Source: Variovorax sp. N23 (GTDB lineage: Bacteria > Pseudomonadota > Gammaproteobacteria > Burkholderiales > Burkholderiaceae_C). From it: a DNA stretch of 64,000 bases. The number at the start of each line of letters is the position of its first letter. Within the stretch, counting starts at the first letter, position 1. Shown one piece after another: positions 1-9,154 of this stretch. Position numbers and translations under genes: made by a program. The notes beneath the pieces were generated by a model, which made no database searches, had not been told where the DNA came from, and saw nothing but the letters and a program-made list of their open reading frames with translations. The stretch lies in the NCBI RefSeq assembly GCF_025486315.1, contig NZ_JAOOPY010000001.1:124001-188000 (forward strand). The letters are read 5' to 3'.

Positions 1-1506
1 GACGACCAGCGCGCGGTGTGCCGCCGGAATGCCCGCGGCGAAGTCCAGCCGCGGCAGGGGCTGCACCCGAGTCGATTCCGCGACGATGCGGTTCACCAGC
101 GCGATCACCGCCTCCGACAGCGGCCACGCCATCAGCAGCAAGGCGACGACCGTCGCGACGCCCGGTTCGTCGCGCCCCGCACGGTGCAGACCGTGGACCA
201 CGAGCGCGAGCAGCAGCGCCGTACCGAGTGCGATGCAGCCGAGGTACGTCGGCAGACGCCAGGCCCGTGTCGTGGCGGCGGCCGCGCGTCGTACGGGCGG
301 CCCCGTGTAGGCCACTGCGAGCGCGGCGAGCAGGGCGGCCCGACCCGGGCCGAAGAGGTGGTAGCCGGCCGTGAGGTCGGCACCGGTGCCCGGATCGCGG
401 GGTGCGACGCTCGCCCGGGCCCGCTGCAGCACCGCTTCGGCCACGCTGCGTTCGGTGCGTCCGCTGATGCGCGCCACCTGCTCCATGGCATGCGTGATCT
501 GCTGGCGCGTGAGTTCGCTCTCCTGCGCAAAGCTCGGCAATTCGCGCAGCACCCGTAGCGAACGGCTCACCGGTTCGATCAGGTCGGCCCATTCGACCTG
601 GCCGATCATGCGCAGCGTGGTGATGATGTTGCCGACCGTCAGGTTGGCGGCGGCCTGATCGGTCTGGGCCTGGTCGATCAGCGCCGGTCCGTGGGGGCAG
701 TGGTGTTCGGTCCAGGCGACGAGCGCCGGCGGTCGCGCGGTGCGTTCGCCGGGCAGGCGTTGCCACAGCTGGGTGCAGTAGCTGTGTTCCAGTCCCCGCT
801 CACGGATGGTGGCGAACAGCACGTCGAGGTCGCCCGCCGACAGCGTCTCGGCGCTGTCCCAGACGGCATGCGCCAGCTCGCGCGCCACCTTGTTCTGCGC
901 GATGCTCTCCGCCACGCGGCGCAGGTTCTCCAGCAGCACCACGCGCAGGGTGGTGGGCAGTGCCCACAGCTCGCCCAGCGTGAGTTCGTCGACGTCCTGG
1001 TAGGCGTCGAGGAAGGCGGTGAAGAGATCGCTGTTGAGCACGCTGTCGGTGTGCGCGACGTACGCCCACGCGATGCCGTAGACGCGCGGCAACCCGGCCA
1101 GCGGTGCTTCGGCCAGCTTCGGCAGGCGTGCGTAATAGCTGCGCGGCACGCCTTCGCGGATCTGCTGGAGTTGCGCCTCGACCAGATGGAAGTTGTCGAG
1201 CAGCCACTCGGCCGCAGGCGACACGTAGCGTCCGCTCTGCGAAATCAGCGCGATGTAGTCGAAGGCGCCGCGCAGCGACGCCAGGTTCTCGTCGACGCGG
1301 GGGAAGAAGGGCGCATTGCCGCGCGCGGGGCCCTGCGCCTCGACCGGCTGCGCGCGGGCGAGGCTGCGCCCATGCTGGCGGAAGCGCTGCAGGCCGAAAA
1401 GTTCGGCGCGGATGGGGGGCTGGACCGGCGCGTGCGGCCGGTTGAGGAGCTGGCGGGCGTAGTCGCTGAGCGAAGCGAGGCGGTCGATCACCGCGGTGTC
1501 GCTCAC
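1..1506 (-). CDS. ndvB: cyclic beta-1,2-glucan synthase, N-terminal part (cut by window edge)
   Basis: Partial gene: the first 502 codons are present and the frame runs off the left edge. It starts at GTG (1506-1504); an in-frame stop two codons upstream makes this the earliest possible start. The family (NdvB/ChvB/Cgs, usually over 2,500 residues) is an inner-membrane GT84/GH94 enzyme that primes, elongates and cyclises periplasmic beta-1,2-glucans. Seen here: an N-terminal block with DNFHLVEAQLQQIREGVP, the motif RSYYARLPKLA, and GLPRVYGIAWAYVAHTDS. Near residues 425-480 are two hydrophobic segments, then VNRIVAEST and PLPRLDFAAGIP, which resemble the region just before the glycosyltransferase domain in this family. 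The catalytic parts lie outside the window. It follows a 72-residue membrane protein with 3 bases between stop and start, so the two are probably cotranscribed. Confidence 0.85.
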   Translation of the reverse strand, partial: MSDTAVIDRLASLSDYARQLLNRPHAPVQPPIRAELFGLQRFRQHGRSLARAQPVEAQGPARGNAPFFPRVDENLASLRGAFDYIALISQSGRYVSPAAEWLLDNFHLVEAQLQQIREGVPRSYYARLPKLAEAPLAGLPRVYGIAWAYVAHTDSVLNSDLFTAFLDAYQDVDELTLGELWALPTTLRVVLLENLRRVAESIAQNKVARELAHAVWDSAETLSAGDLDVLFATIRERGLEHSYCTQLWQRLPGERTARPPALVAWTEHHCPHGPALIDQAQTDQAAANLTVGNIITTLRMIGQVEWADLIEPVSRSLRVLRELPSFAQESELTRQQITHAMEQVARISGRTERSVAEAVLQRARASVAPRDPGTGADLTAGYHLFGPGRAALLAALAVAYTGPPVRRAAAATTRAWRLPTYLGCIALGTALLLALVVHGLHRAGRDEPGVATVVALLLMAWPLSEAVIALVNRIVAESTRVQPLPRLDFAAGIPAAHRALVV

Positions 1507-1509
1507 CGG

Positions 1510-1728
1510 TCAGGCAGCGATGGCGAATCCGATGCCGACGACGACCGCCACGCAGGCGAGCGTGACGATGTGCCCCGCAGCGATCGCACGAACGTGCTGA
1601 AGGCGGCAGCGTGCCATCGACCAACGCCCGTGCGCCGTCGCGCATTGCTGCATGTGGGACGCCAGCGCATCGAAATCGCTTCGTATGAAGTCGATGTTCG
1701 ACGGGGCGAGCGAGTGCGGATAAGACAT
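1510..1728 (-). CDS. small membrane protein ahead of the cyclic glucan synthase
   Basis: A 72-residue protein of unrecognised family. The ATG at 1728 has an AGGAA ribosome-binding site about 8 bases upstream, which decides the start over the longer in-frame extension. The first 45 residues are polar with several His, Cys and Arg (LASHMQQCATAHGRWSMARC). The C-terminus, about residues 52-72, is one hydrophobic helix (HIVTLACVAVVVGIGFAIAA), so this is a likely tail-anchored inner-membrane protein. Its stop lies 3 bases before the GTG of the cyclic glucan synthase and in the same frame. Readthrough would therefore join the two proteins, although nothing suggests that this happens. A role with the synthase is inferred only from position. 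Confidence 0.6.
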   Translation of the reverse strand: MSYPHSLAPSNIDFIRSDFDALASHMQQCATAHGRWSMARCRLQHVRAIAAGHIVTLACVAVVVGIGFAIAA

Positions 1729-1900
1729 GACACGGTTCCTGTGAAGACGTTGTTTCAACCACCGCGCGAGAGAGAGCGAAAGCCACTGACGTAACAGACA
1801 GGGTACTCCCCATGTCAAGTCGCCTCGGCACGTCGAGGCACAGGTCCACGTGTAGGAGGGCACGCACTCTTTTTGAGGGTGCACTGCCCGAGTGCCGGTG

Positions 1901-4777
1901 TCAGCCGGTGTTGCGCAGCCCGGCCGCCACCCCGTTGATCGAGATGTGGATGCCGCGCTGCAGCCGCTCGCCGCCTTCGCCGGCGCGGTAGCGCCGCATC
2001 AGTTCGACCTGCAGGTGGTGCAGCGGGTCGATGTAGGGAAAGCGATGGCGTACCGAGCGCTGCATGTCCGCGTTGCCTTCGAGCCGCTGCTTGGCGCCGG
2101 TGATGAGCGTGAGCGCGTCCGACGTGCGGTGCCACTCGGCCTCGATCAGGCCGAAGACCTTCTGGCGCAGCTTGCGGTCGGCCACCAGTTCGGAATAGCG
2201 CGAGGCGAGCGCGAGGTCGCTCTTGGCGAGCACCATGTCCATGTTCGACAGCAGCGTGCGGAAGAAGGGCCATTGCGCGTACATGCGCTGCAGCAGCGCC
2301 TGGCGTTCCTTCTTCGCGGCGGCCGTGGCACCGCCCGCGACGAACTGTTCGATGGCCGAACCGAAGCCGTACCAGCCCGGCAGCGTGAGCCGGCACTGGC
2401 CCCAGCTGAAGCTCCACGGCACGGCGCGCAGGTCTTCGATCTTGTGGCTCGGATTGCGCGACGCGGGGCGCGAGCCGATGTTGAGTTCGGCGATCTCGCG
2501 GATCGGCGTGGCGCTGAAGAAGTAGTCGCCGAAGCCGGGCGTTTCGTAGACCAGGTGCCGGTAGGCCGCCATGCTGGCCGAAGAGAGTTCGGCCGCAGCC
2601 GCCAGGAAGGTGGCCGGCGGCGCCTTGGCCATCGGCAGCAGCGTGGCTTCGAGCGTGGCGGCGACCAGTGTTTCGAGGTTGCGCCGGCCGATCTCGCGGT
2701 TGGCGTACTTCGAGCCGATCACCTCGCCCTGTTCGGTCAGGCGGATCTGGCCGCGCACCGTGCCCGGCGGCTGCGCCAGGATCGCCTGGTAGCTCGGCCC
2801 CCCGCCGCGGCCCACCGTGCCGCCGCGGCCGTGGAACATGCGAAGCCGGATCGACGGCTCCTGCGACTTGTCCTTTTTATTGCTGCTGTTCGTACCATTG
2901 AGCTCGTCGAACAGCGCCACCAGCGCGAGCCCGGTGCGGTAGAGCTCCCAGTTGCTGGTGAAGATGCCGCCGTCCTTGTTGCTGTCGCTGTAGCCGAGCA
3001 TCACGTCCTGCAGCGCCCCAGAGCGCTGGACCAGCGCCTTGATGCCGGGCAGCGCGTAGAACGCCCGCATGATCGGCGCGGCATTGCGCAGGTCTTCGAT
3101 CGTCTCGAACAGCGGCACGACGATGAGGTCGTTGGTCGCGTTTTCGTCCAGCGTGCCGCGCAGCAGGCCGACTTCCTTCTGCAGCAGCAGCGCCTCCAGC
3201 AGGTCGCTCACCGTCTCGGTGTGGCTGATGATGTAGTGGCGGATGGCCGCAGCGCCGTAGCGGGCACGCGCGGTGCGGGCGGCGGCGAAGATGGCGAGTT
3301 CGCTCTGTGTGAGCGGCGCGTAGTCCGCGTCGGGCACGCGCAGCGGGCGCGCCTCGTCGAGCAGTCTCAGCAGCAGCGTCTGCTTGGCGTCTTCGGCCAG
3401 CGCGGCGTAGTCGGGCTCGATGCGCGCCTTGGCCAGCAGTTCGGCGACCACCGCCTCGTGCTTGTCCGAACTCTGGCGCAGGTCGACGGTGGCCAGGTGG
3501 AAGCCGAACACCTCGACCGCGCGGATCAGCGGGCCCAGGCGCTGCGCGATCAGCGCGGCGCCGTGCTTGTCGGTGAGCGACTCCGCGATGGTGCGCAGGT
3601 CGGCCAGGAATTCTTCGGCGTTTGGGTACGGGTTCTGCGGCGCCACCGCATGGCGCGCTGCCTCGCCGCCGGTCAGCTCGCGCAGCGTGGCGGCCAGGCG
3701 CGAATACACGCCGGTCAACGCACGGCGGTAGGGCTCGTCGACGCGGTGCTCGCTGTGGTCGGGCGAGCGCTCGGCCAGCGCCTGCATCTCGACCGACACG
3801 TCGACCAGCGTGGCCGACAGCGACAGTTCGCCGCCGAGGTAGTGCACCTCGGTGAGGTAGTGGCGCAGCACCAGGTCGGCCTGGCGGCGCAGCGCGTACT
3901 CGAGCGTCTCGGCCGTCACGTTCGGGTTGCCGTCGCGGTCGCCGCCAATCCACTGGCCCATGCGCAGGAAGGGCGCGATGCCGTCGTGGCCCAGCGCGCG
4001 CTCGAGTTCGGCGTAGACGCGCGGGATCTCGCGCAGGAAGGTCGCCTCGTAGTAGCTCAGCGCGTTCTCGACCTCGTCGGCGACGGTGAGCTTGGAGAAG
4101 CGCAGCAGGCGGGTCTGCCAGAGCTGCGTGACGCGGATGCGGATCTGGCTCTCGTTCTCGGCGTATTCCAGGGGCGTGAGCGCGTCCTTCTTGCCGGCGA
4201 AGGCCTGGCGGCGCCAGCCGATCTCGTCGCGTGCGGTGAGCAGCTGCGCGATGGCGCGCTCGGCGTCGAGGATGCTCTTGCGCTGCACCTCGGTCGGGTG
4301 CGCGGTGAGCACCGGCGAGACGTAGCTGTGGGCCAGCGACTCGACCACGGCGGCGCTCGACACGCCGGCCTTGCGGATGCGGGCCAGCGCGGTCTCGAGG
4401 CTGCCGTCGGCGCTCTCGCCGGCGCGTTCTTCCTCGGTGCGGCGGCGGATCTGGTGGCGGTCCTCCGCCAGGTTGGCCAGGTGGCTGAAGTAGGTGAAGG
4501 CGCGGATCACGCGCACCGTCTCGACCGCGCTCAGGCCCTTGAGCAGGTGCTTGAGCGCGCGGTCGGCGGCGTGGTCTGCATCGCGCCGGAACGCGACGGA
4601 CAGCGTGCGGACCTTCTCGACCAGCTCGTAGGTGTCCTTGCCCTCCTGCTCGCGGATCACGTCGCCGAGGATCCGGCCGAGCAGCCGGATGTCGTCGATG
4701 AGCGGCTGGTCTTCGCTGCGTGCACGCCTGGGCGTCTGCTGGGTTGCGGTTGCCGGCGCCTTCTTGCCTGTCGTCAT
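1901..4777 (-). CDS. ppc: phosphoenolpyruvate carboxylase
   Basis: Carboxylates phosphoenolpyruvate with bicarbonate to oxaloacetate, refilling the TCA cycle; cytosolic, usually a tetramer. The protein is 958 residues from the chosen ATG, a normal length for bacterial PEPC. Family motifs are present: [14 protein letters not shown] with the catalytic His at about residue 160, [10 protein letters not shown], the glycine-rich [14 protein letters not shown] loop, and the C-terminal [13 protein letters not shown] ending. There are two nearby ATGs (4786 and 4777). A GAGGAG sits directly against the first and 9 bases before the second, so 4777 is preferred. It is transcribed divergently from hemC across a 98-base gap. 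172 bases separate its stop from the next minus-strand gene, so it is probably its own unit. Confidence 0.97.
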   Translation of the reverse strand: MTTGKKAPATATQQTPRRARSEDQPLIDDIRLLGRILGDVIREQEGKDTYELVEKVRTLSVAFRRDADHAADRALKHLLKGLSAVETVRVIRAFTYFSHLANLAEDRHQIRRRTEEERAGESADGSLETALARIRKAGVSSAAVVESLAHSYVSPVLTAHPTEVQRKSILDAERAIAQLLTARDEIGWRRQAFAGKKDALTPLEYAENESQIRIRVTQLWQTRLLRFSKLTVADEVENALSYYEATFLREIPRVYAELERALGHDGIAPFLRMGQWIGGDRDGNPNVTAETLEYALRRQADLVLRHYLTEVHYLGGELSLSATLVDVSVEMQALAERSPDHSEHRVDEPYRRALTGVYSRLAATLRELTGGEAARHAVAPQNPYPNAEEFLADLRTIAESLTDKHGAALIAQRLGPLIRAVEVFGFHLATVDLRQSSDKHEAVVAELLAKARIEPDYAALAEDAKQTLLLRLLDEARPLRVPDADYAPLTQSELAIFAAARTARARYGAAAIRHYIISHTETVSDLLEALLLQKEVGLLRGTLDENATNDLIVVPLFETIEDLRNAAPIMRAFYALPGIKALVQRSGALQDVMLGYSDSNKDGGIFTSNWELYRTGLALVALFDELNGTNSSNKKDKSQEPSIRLRMFHGRGGTVGRGGGPSYQAILAQPPGTVRGQIRLTEQGEVIGSKYANREIGRRNLETLVAATLEATLLPMAKAPPATFLAAAAELSSASMAAYRHLVYETPGFGDYFFSATPIREIAELNIGSRPASRNPSHKIEDLRAVPWSFSWGQCRLTLPGWYGFGSAIEQFVAGGATAAAKKERQALLQRMYAQWPFFRTLLSNMDMVLAKSDLALASRYSELVADRKLRQKVFGLIEAEWHRTSDALTLITGAKQRLEGNADMQRSVRHRFPYIDPLHHLQVELMRRYRAGEGGERLQRGIHISINGVAAGLRNTG

Positions 4778-4875
4778 TCGCGTCATCTCCTCGTTGGGGA
4801 AGGGTGCGCCGCCTGCGTTGTTGCGGCGCAACATGCTAGCATCCCGCGGGTCTTCTTCACCACTGGAATCCGGCC
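4778..4875. promoter_or_regulatory. divergent ppc/hemC promoter region
   Basis: The 98 bases between the divergent starts must hold promoters for both genes. A TAGCAT hexamer at 4836-4841 could be the -10 of hemC; no good -35 is seen at the right distance. A perfect inverted repeat with 6-base arms TGTTGC and GCAACA around GGC lies at 4819-4833 and could be an operator or simply a small hairpin. Confidence 0.4.
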
Positions 4876-5781
4876 TTGAGCAACATCGTGATCGCCACGC
4901 GCGAAAGCCGTCTGGCCCTGTGGCAAGCCGAGCATGTGCAACGGCTGCTGCAAGAACGAGGCCACGCGGTCCGCCTGCTCGGCATGACCACCCGCGGCGA
5001 CCAGATCCTGGACCGCTCGCTCAGCAAGGTCGGCGGCAAGGGCCTGTTCGTCAAGGAACTCGAACTCGCACTCGAAGAGGGGCGCGCCGACATCGCGGTG
5101 CATTCGCTCAAGGACGTGCCGATGGAGCTGCCCGAGGGCTTCGCGCTGGCCTGCGTGCTCGAGCGCGAAGACCCGCGCGATGCCTTCGTCTCGCCCGCCT
5201 ACGCGTCGCTCGACGCGCTGCCGCAGGGCGCCGTCGTCGGCACCTCCAGCCTGCGCCGCGTGGTGCTGCTGCGTGCGCTGCGGCCCGACCTGCGCATCGA
5301 ACCCCTGCGCGGCAACCTCGACACGCGGCTGCGCAAGCTCGACGACGGGCAGTACGACGGGATCATCCTGGCGGCCGCCGGCCTGAAGCGGCTGGGGCTC
5401 GAAAGCCGCATCCGCACCGCCTTCGAGCCCGAGACGATGCTGCCCGCCGCCGGGCAGGGCGCGCTCGGCATCGAGGTACGCGCCGATCGTGCCGACCTCA
5501 TCGCACTGCTCGCACCGCTCGCGCACCGCGAAGACGGCCTCGCCACGGCTGCCGAACGCGCCGTGAGCCGCGCGATGGGCGGCAGCTGCTCGATGCCGCT
5601 GGCGGCGCACGCGCGCTGGCAGGCCGACGGCAGCCTGCGCATCGAAGCCGCCTGGGGCGACGTGGACGGCGTGGGCGCGCTGCTGCGTGTCGAGGCGCAA
5701 AGCGCCGTCGGCGACGCCGCGCAGGCGGAGGCGCTCGGCGACGAGGCCGCGGCCCGGTTGCGCGCGGCCGGCGCGCACTGA
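4876..5781 (+). CDS. hemC: porphobilinogen deaminase (hydroxymethylbilane synthase)
   Basis: Joins four porphobilinogen units into hydroxymethylbilane, the third step of tetrapyrrole synthesis from ALA; cytosolic. 301 residues, typical length. Visible motifs: [11 protein letters not shown] at the N-terminus, [37 protein letters not shown], and [12 protein letters not shown] carrying Cys238, which holds the dipyrromethane cofactor. The start is TTG at 4876; no ATG or GTG upstream keeps the conserved N-terminal [11 protein letters not shown], so the rare start is well supported. First gene of the hemCDXY run; hemD follows after 16 bases. Confidence 0.96.
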   Translation: MSNIVIATRESRLALWQAEHVQRLLQERGHAVRLLGMTTRGDQILDRSLSKVGGKGLFVKELELALEEGRADIAVHSLKDVPMELPEGFALACVLEREDPRDAFVSPAYASLDALPQGAVVGTSSLRRVVLLRALRPDLRIEPLRGNLDTRLRKLDDGQYDGIILAAAGLKRLGLESRIRTAFEPETMLPAAGQGALGIEVRADRADLIALLAPLAHREDGLATAAERAVSRAMGGSCSMPLAAHARWQADGSLRIEAAWGDVDGVGALLRVEAQSAVGDAAQAEALGDEAAARLRAAGAH

Positions 5782-5797
5782 CCGCTGCGTCGCGCGG

Positions 5798-6574
5798 ATG
5801 AACCGCCGTGTGATCGTCACCCGACCGGCGCACGAGGCGTCGCGCTGGGTCGACGCCTTGAACGGCGCGGGGCTGAGCGCCGTGGCCTTGCCGCTGATCG
5901 CGATCGAGCCCTTGGAGGACACCCGCGCCTTGGAGGCGTCGCGCCGCACCGTGGCCCGTCGGCACGCGCTGATGTTCGTCAGCGCTGCGGCCGCGTCGCA
6001 TTTCGTCGACGCCCGCGTGGCGGCCGACCTGGCCGCGGACCCCGCGCCGCGCTGCTGGGCCACCGGCCCCGGCACCGTGCGGGCGCTGCGGGAAGCGGGT
6101 GCGCCGGCCTCGTGCATCGATGCCCCGGGCGACGACGCGGCGCAGTTCGATTCCGAAGCCCTGTGGGCGGTGGTGCGTCCGCAGGTCGCGCCCGGCACGC
6201 GCGTGCTGATCGTGCGCGGCGGCGACGCCGCCGGCCAGCCGGGCGGGCGCGACTGGCTGGCGCGCGCCGTTCAGTCGGCCGGCGGCGAGGTCGAGGTCGT
6301 GGCGTCGTACCGGCGGCTCGCGCCGCGTTTCGGCGACGCCGAGCGCCGGCTGGCGACCCAGGCCGCCAGCGGGGGCAGCGTCTGGCTCTTCAGCAGTTCG
6401 GAAGGCATCGCGAACCTGCGCCAGGCGATGCCCGGGGCGGACTGGCGCGCGGCGTGCGCCGTGGCCACCCATCCCCGCATCGGCGAGGCCGCGCGTGCGG
6501 CCGGTTTCGGCACGGTCGTGCTGTCGCAGCCGGGGCTGGGTGCGCTGGCCGCGTCGATAGAATCGTTGCCATGA
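5798..6574 (+). CDS. hemD: uroporphyrinogen-III synthase
   Basis: Cyclises hydroxymethylbilane to uroporphyrinogen III with inversion of ring D. 258 residues, normal for the family, which is poorly conserved in sequence. Supporting features are RRVIVTRPAHEASRW at the N-terminus, LIVRGGDAAGQPGGRDWLA in the middle, and position directly after hemC. The start is the ATG at 5798; a longer upstream frame overlaps hemC and is basic, low-complexity sequence. The stop codon overlaps the hemX start by ATGA (6571-6574), indicating translational coupling. Confidence 0.92.
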   Translation: MNRRVIVTRPAHEASRWVDALNGAGLSAVALPLIAIEPLEDTRALEASRRTVARRHALMFVSAAAASHFVDARVAADLAADPAPRCWATGPGTVRALREAGAPASCIDAPGDDAAQFDSEALWAVVRPQVAPGTRVLIVRGGDAAGQPGGRDWLARAVQSAGGEVEVVASYRRLAPRFGDAERRLATQAASGGSVWLFSSSEGIANLRQAMPGADWRAACAVATHPRIGEAARAAGFGTVVLSQPGLGALAASIESLP

Positions 6575-7659
6575 GTTCCGTGTCCGCGACCCCCGATGAA
6601 ACCGTGCCGGAGTCTGTCGTGCGGACCACGGTGCCGGTCGCGATGCATCCGGCGCCCTCCCTCGGTGCCGTGGTGCTGTCGCGCATCGCCCTCGGCCTGC
6701 TGGCGATGATCGCGCTGGTGGCCCTGGTGCTGGTGATCGTGCTGTGGCAGAAGGTCGGCGGCATGCAGGAGCAGCTCGCCCGCCAGAGCGCGGACGCGAT
6801 GGCGCAGTCGCTCGAGGCGCGCACGCTGGCACGGCAGGCGCACGAGACCGTGCGCGACACCGCCGCGCGGCTGGCGCTCACCGAAACCCGCGTGGCCGAG
6901 GTGACGCTGCAGCGCGCCCAGCTCGAGGAGCTGATGCAGAGCCTGTCGCGTTCGCGCGACGAGAACCTGGTGGTGGACATCGAATCGGCCGTGCGTCTGG
7001 CCTTGCAGCAGGCGCAGGTCACCGGCAACGTCGAGCCGCTGCTGGCCGCGCTCAAGGCGGCCGACGTGCGCATCACGCGCGCCGCCCAGCCGCGGCTGGC
7101 CCCGCTGCAGCGCGCCGTCCAGCGCGACGCCGATCGCCTGCGGTCCACCGCCAGCGGTGACGGTGGCGAGGCGCTGCAGAAACTCGATGAACTGATGCGC
7201 GGCGTGGATGATCTGCCCACGCTCAACGCCGTCGGCGTGCGCAGCGGCGGCGCCGGTGCCAGCGCGTTGCAGAACGAGCCGATCCCCGCCGATGCGCCCT
7301 GGTGGAAGCGCATCCTCATGGCGGTGCAGGCGGAGGCGCGCTCGCTGGTGCGCGTCGGCCGCATCGAGCGGCCCGAGGCCGTGCTGCTGTCGCCCGACCA
7401 GACCTTCTTCCTGCGCGAGAACCTCAAGCTGAAGCTGCTCAATGCACGCCTGGCGCTGCTGTCGCGCCAGGTCGACACGGCGCGCAGCGAACTGGCGCTG
7501 GTGTCGGCGTCGCTCAACCGCTATTTCGACCCGGCCTCGCGCCGGGTGCAGGCCGCGGCGACCCTGCTGCAGCAGTTGCAGCTGCAGGTGCGCACGACGG
7601 AAACACCGCGCGTCGACGACACGCTCGCCGCGCTGGCCACCGCAGCGGCCGGCCGCTGA
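6571..7659 (+). CDS. hemX: HemX family membrane protein
   Basis: 362 residues. The first ~30 are polar, then comes one transmembrane segment at about 32-55 (VVLSRIALGLLAMIALVALV) and a large periplasmic part rich in Ala, Arg and Gln with predicted coiled coil, including the repeated arginine/leucine-rich helix after TLARQAHETVRDTAARLAL. This matches the HemX family found after hemCD in proteobacteria. It was once annotated as a uroporphyrinogen-III methyltransferase, but no methyltransferase motif is present; a scaffold or regulatory role in haem synthesis is the usual inference. Coupled to hemD by ATGA overlap; hemY follows 13 bases later. Confidence 0.85.
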   Translation: MSSVSATPDETVPESVVRTTVPVAMHPAPSLGAVVLSRIALGLLAMIALVALVLVIVLWQKVGGMQEQLARQSADAMAQSLEARTLARQAHETVRDTAARLALTETRVAEVTLQRAQLEELMQSLSRSRDENLVVDIESAVRLALQQAQVTGNVEPLLAALKAADVRITRAAQPRLAPLQRAVQRDADRLRSTASGDGGEALQKLDELMRGVDDLPTLNAVGVRSGGAGASALQNEPIPADAPWWKRILMAVQAEARSLVRVGRIERPEAVLLSPDQTFFLRENLKLKLLNARLALLSRQVDTARSELALVSASLNRYFDPASRRVQAAATLLQQLQLQVRTTETPRVDDTLAALATAAAGR

Positions 7660-7672
7660 GCGTCGACGATCC

Positions 7673-8953
7673 ATGCGCGCCGCCCTCTGGCTCCTCGCTC
7701 TCTTCGGCATCGCCGCCGCGGTGGCGCTCTTCGCGGGCAACAACCAGGGCACGGTCACCGTGTTCTGGCCGCCGTGGCGGGTCGACCTCTCGCTCAACCT
7801 GGTGCTGCTGCTGCTGGCCGGCACCTTCGTGCTGCTGTACGCGGCGCTGCGGGCGTTGGCGGCGCTGTTCTCGTTGCCGCAGCAGGCGCGCCAGTGGCGG
7901 GTGCAGCAGAAGGAACGCGCCTTGCACACCGCGCTGCTCGACGCCATGGTGCAGCTGATGGCCGGGCGCTTCTCGCGCGCGCGCCGCGCGGCCATGGCCG
8001 CCCTGGCGCAGGAGCGCACGCTGGAGGCGCTCGATGTCGAACTGCCGCAGGCGCGCCAGCTGCGCGTGCTGTCGCATCTTCTGGCGGCCGAAAGCGCCCA
8101 GTCCCTGCAGGACCGGGCCGCGCGCGACGCGCACCTGCAGCAGGCCCTCAACGAAAGCGCCGAGCGCGGCGTGCTGAGCCCCGAGACGCGCGAAGGCGTG
8201 CAACTGCGTTCGGCGCGCTGGGCGCTGGAAGACCGCGACCCGTCGGCGGCCCTGGCGCGTTTGAAGGAGCTGCCGCAGGGCGTGCAGCGCCGCACGCTGG
8301 CGCTGCGCCTGCATCTGAAGGCGGCACGGCAGGAACGCCGCACGCTCGAGGCGCTTCAGACAGCCCGCCTGCTGGCCAAGCACCGCGCCTTTTCCGAATC
8401 GGCCGCGCAGAGCATCGTGCGCGGCCTGGCCGTGGAACTGCTCTCCGGTGCCCACGATGCGGCGCAGTTGAACCGCGCCTGGGCCGACCTGGAGGCCGGC
8501 GAGCGCGAGATGCCCGAGGTCGCCATCCATGCGGCGCAGCGGATGGTGGCGCTCCACGGCGATCTGGCCGTGGCGCGGGGCTGGCTGCTGCCGGTGTGGG
8601 CGTTCATGGTGAGCCACCCCGACGGTCTCGGGAGTGGCTTGCGGGTGAAGCTGGTCCGGGCCCTGGAAGCCGGTCTCGCATCGGTCGACGCCGACTGGCT
8701 CGCCCGCATCGAGTCGGCGCAGCGCAGCAATCCGCGTGACGCCCATCTCCAGTATCTGGCGGGCATGGCCTGCATGAAGCGCCAGCTCTGGGGCAAGGCG
8801 CAACAACTGCTCATGCAGGCCGGCATGGGCTTACAGGATGTCTCCCTGTACCGCAGCGCCTGGTGTGCCCTGGCAGAACTCGCCGAAGCGCGAGACGATG
8901 CCGCCCAGGCCCTGGTCGCCTGGAAGCGCGCTGCGCAGACCACAGACCTCTGA
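7673..8953 (+). CDS. hemY: HemY haem-biosynthesis-associated TPR membrane protein
   Basis: 426 residues. The ATG at 7673 gives two transmembrane helices near the N-terminus (about 3-22 and 40-62) separated by the FWPPWRVDLSLN loop that is typical of proteobacterial HemY. The rest is helical, with tetratricopeptide-like repeats (for example AARQERRTLEALQTARLLAK and QLWGKAQQLLMQAGMGLQD). The role in haem or porphyrin metabolism is known mainly from the conserved hemCDXY operon; this is not the protoporphyrinogen oxidase that shares the name in Gram-positives. Last gene of the operon; a strong terminator follows. Confidence 0.88.
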   Translation: MRAALWLLALFGIAAAVALFAGNNQGTVTVFWPPWRVDLSLNLVLLLLAGTFVLLYAALRALAALFSLPQQARQWRVQQKERALHTALLDAMVQLMAGRFSRARRAAMAALAQERTLEALDVELPQARQLRVLSHLLAAESAQSLQDRAARDAHLQQALNESAERGVLSPETREGVQLRSARWALEDRDPSAALARLKELPQGVQRRTLALRLHLKAARQERRTLEALQTARLLAKHRAFSESAAQSIVRGLAVELLSGAHDAAQLNRAWADLEAGEREMPEVAIHAAQRMVALHGDLAVARGWLLPVWAFMVSHPDGLGSGLRVKLVRALEAGLASVDADWLARIESAQRSNPRDAHLQYLAGMACMKRQLWGKAQQLLMQAGMGLQDVSLYRSAWCALAELAEARDDAAQALVAWKRAAQTTDL

Positions 8954-8976
8954 ATTCGGTCGGGATTTCGGCGCAA

Positions 8977-9033
8977 GCGCGGGTTTCCGCGCAACCTGGC
9001 AACGCGCGGAATCCCGCGCTGTGTGAATTTTTT
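8977..9033 (+). terminator. rho-independent terminator of the hem operon
   Basis: Two 16-base arms (8977-8992 and 9004-9019) pair at 15 of 16 positions around an 11-base loop, followed eight bases later by six T (9028-9033). It sits 24 bases after the hemY stop. Confidence 0.8.
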
Positions 9034-9154
9034 CACGGGTTTGATCGCATGTCGGAAGAGGTACGGCCAGAAACAATTCAACGCTGGGTCTGGAGCTGAG
9101 GTACAGTAGGAACTGTTTCCAAAAGTATTCATTTTGGTCAACGCGGAGCCAGAT
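9034..9154 (+). promoter_or_regulatory. probable promoter region of the export/kinase operon
   Basis: The 121 bases between the hem terminator and the lipoprotein start are less GC-rich than the surroundings. TACAGT at 9102-9107 is a possible -10; the best upstream -35 candidate (TTCAAC) is 19 bases away, so the match is weak. The short inverted repeat ACAGT / ACTGT (9103-9116) overlaps the -10 candidate and could be an operator. Confidence 0.3.

Noticed and set aside
1892..4879. 995-codon open frame on the plus strand
   Set aside because: It is exactly antisense to ppc, which has all catalytic motifs; long antisense frames are expected at this GC content. The protein is low-complexity Arg/Ala/Gly/Gln-rich with no family motif.
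6112..6570. N-terminal extension of HemX
   Set aside because: The frame overlaps hemD and is Arg/Ala-rich; the ATG at 6571 coupled to the hemD stop is the natural start.
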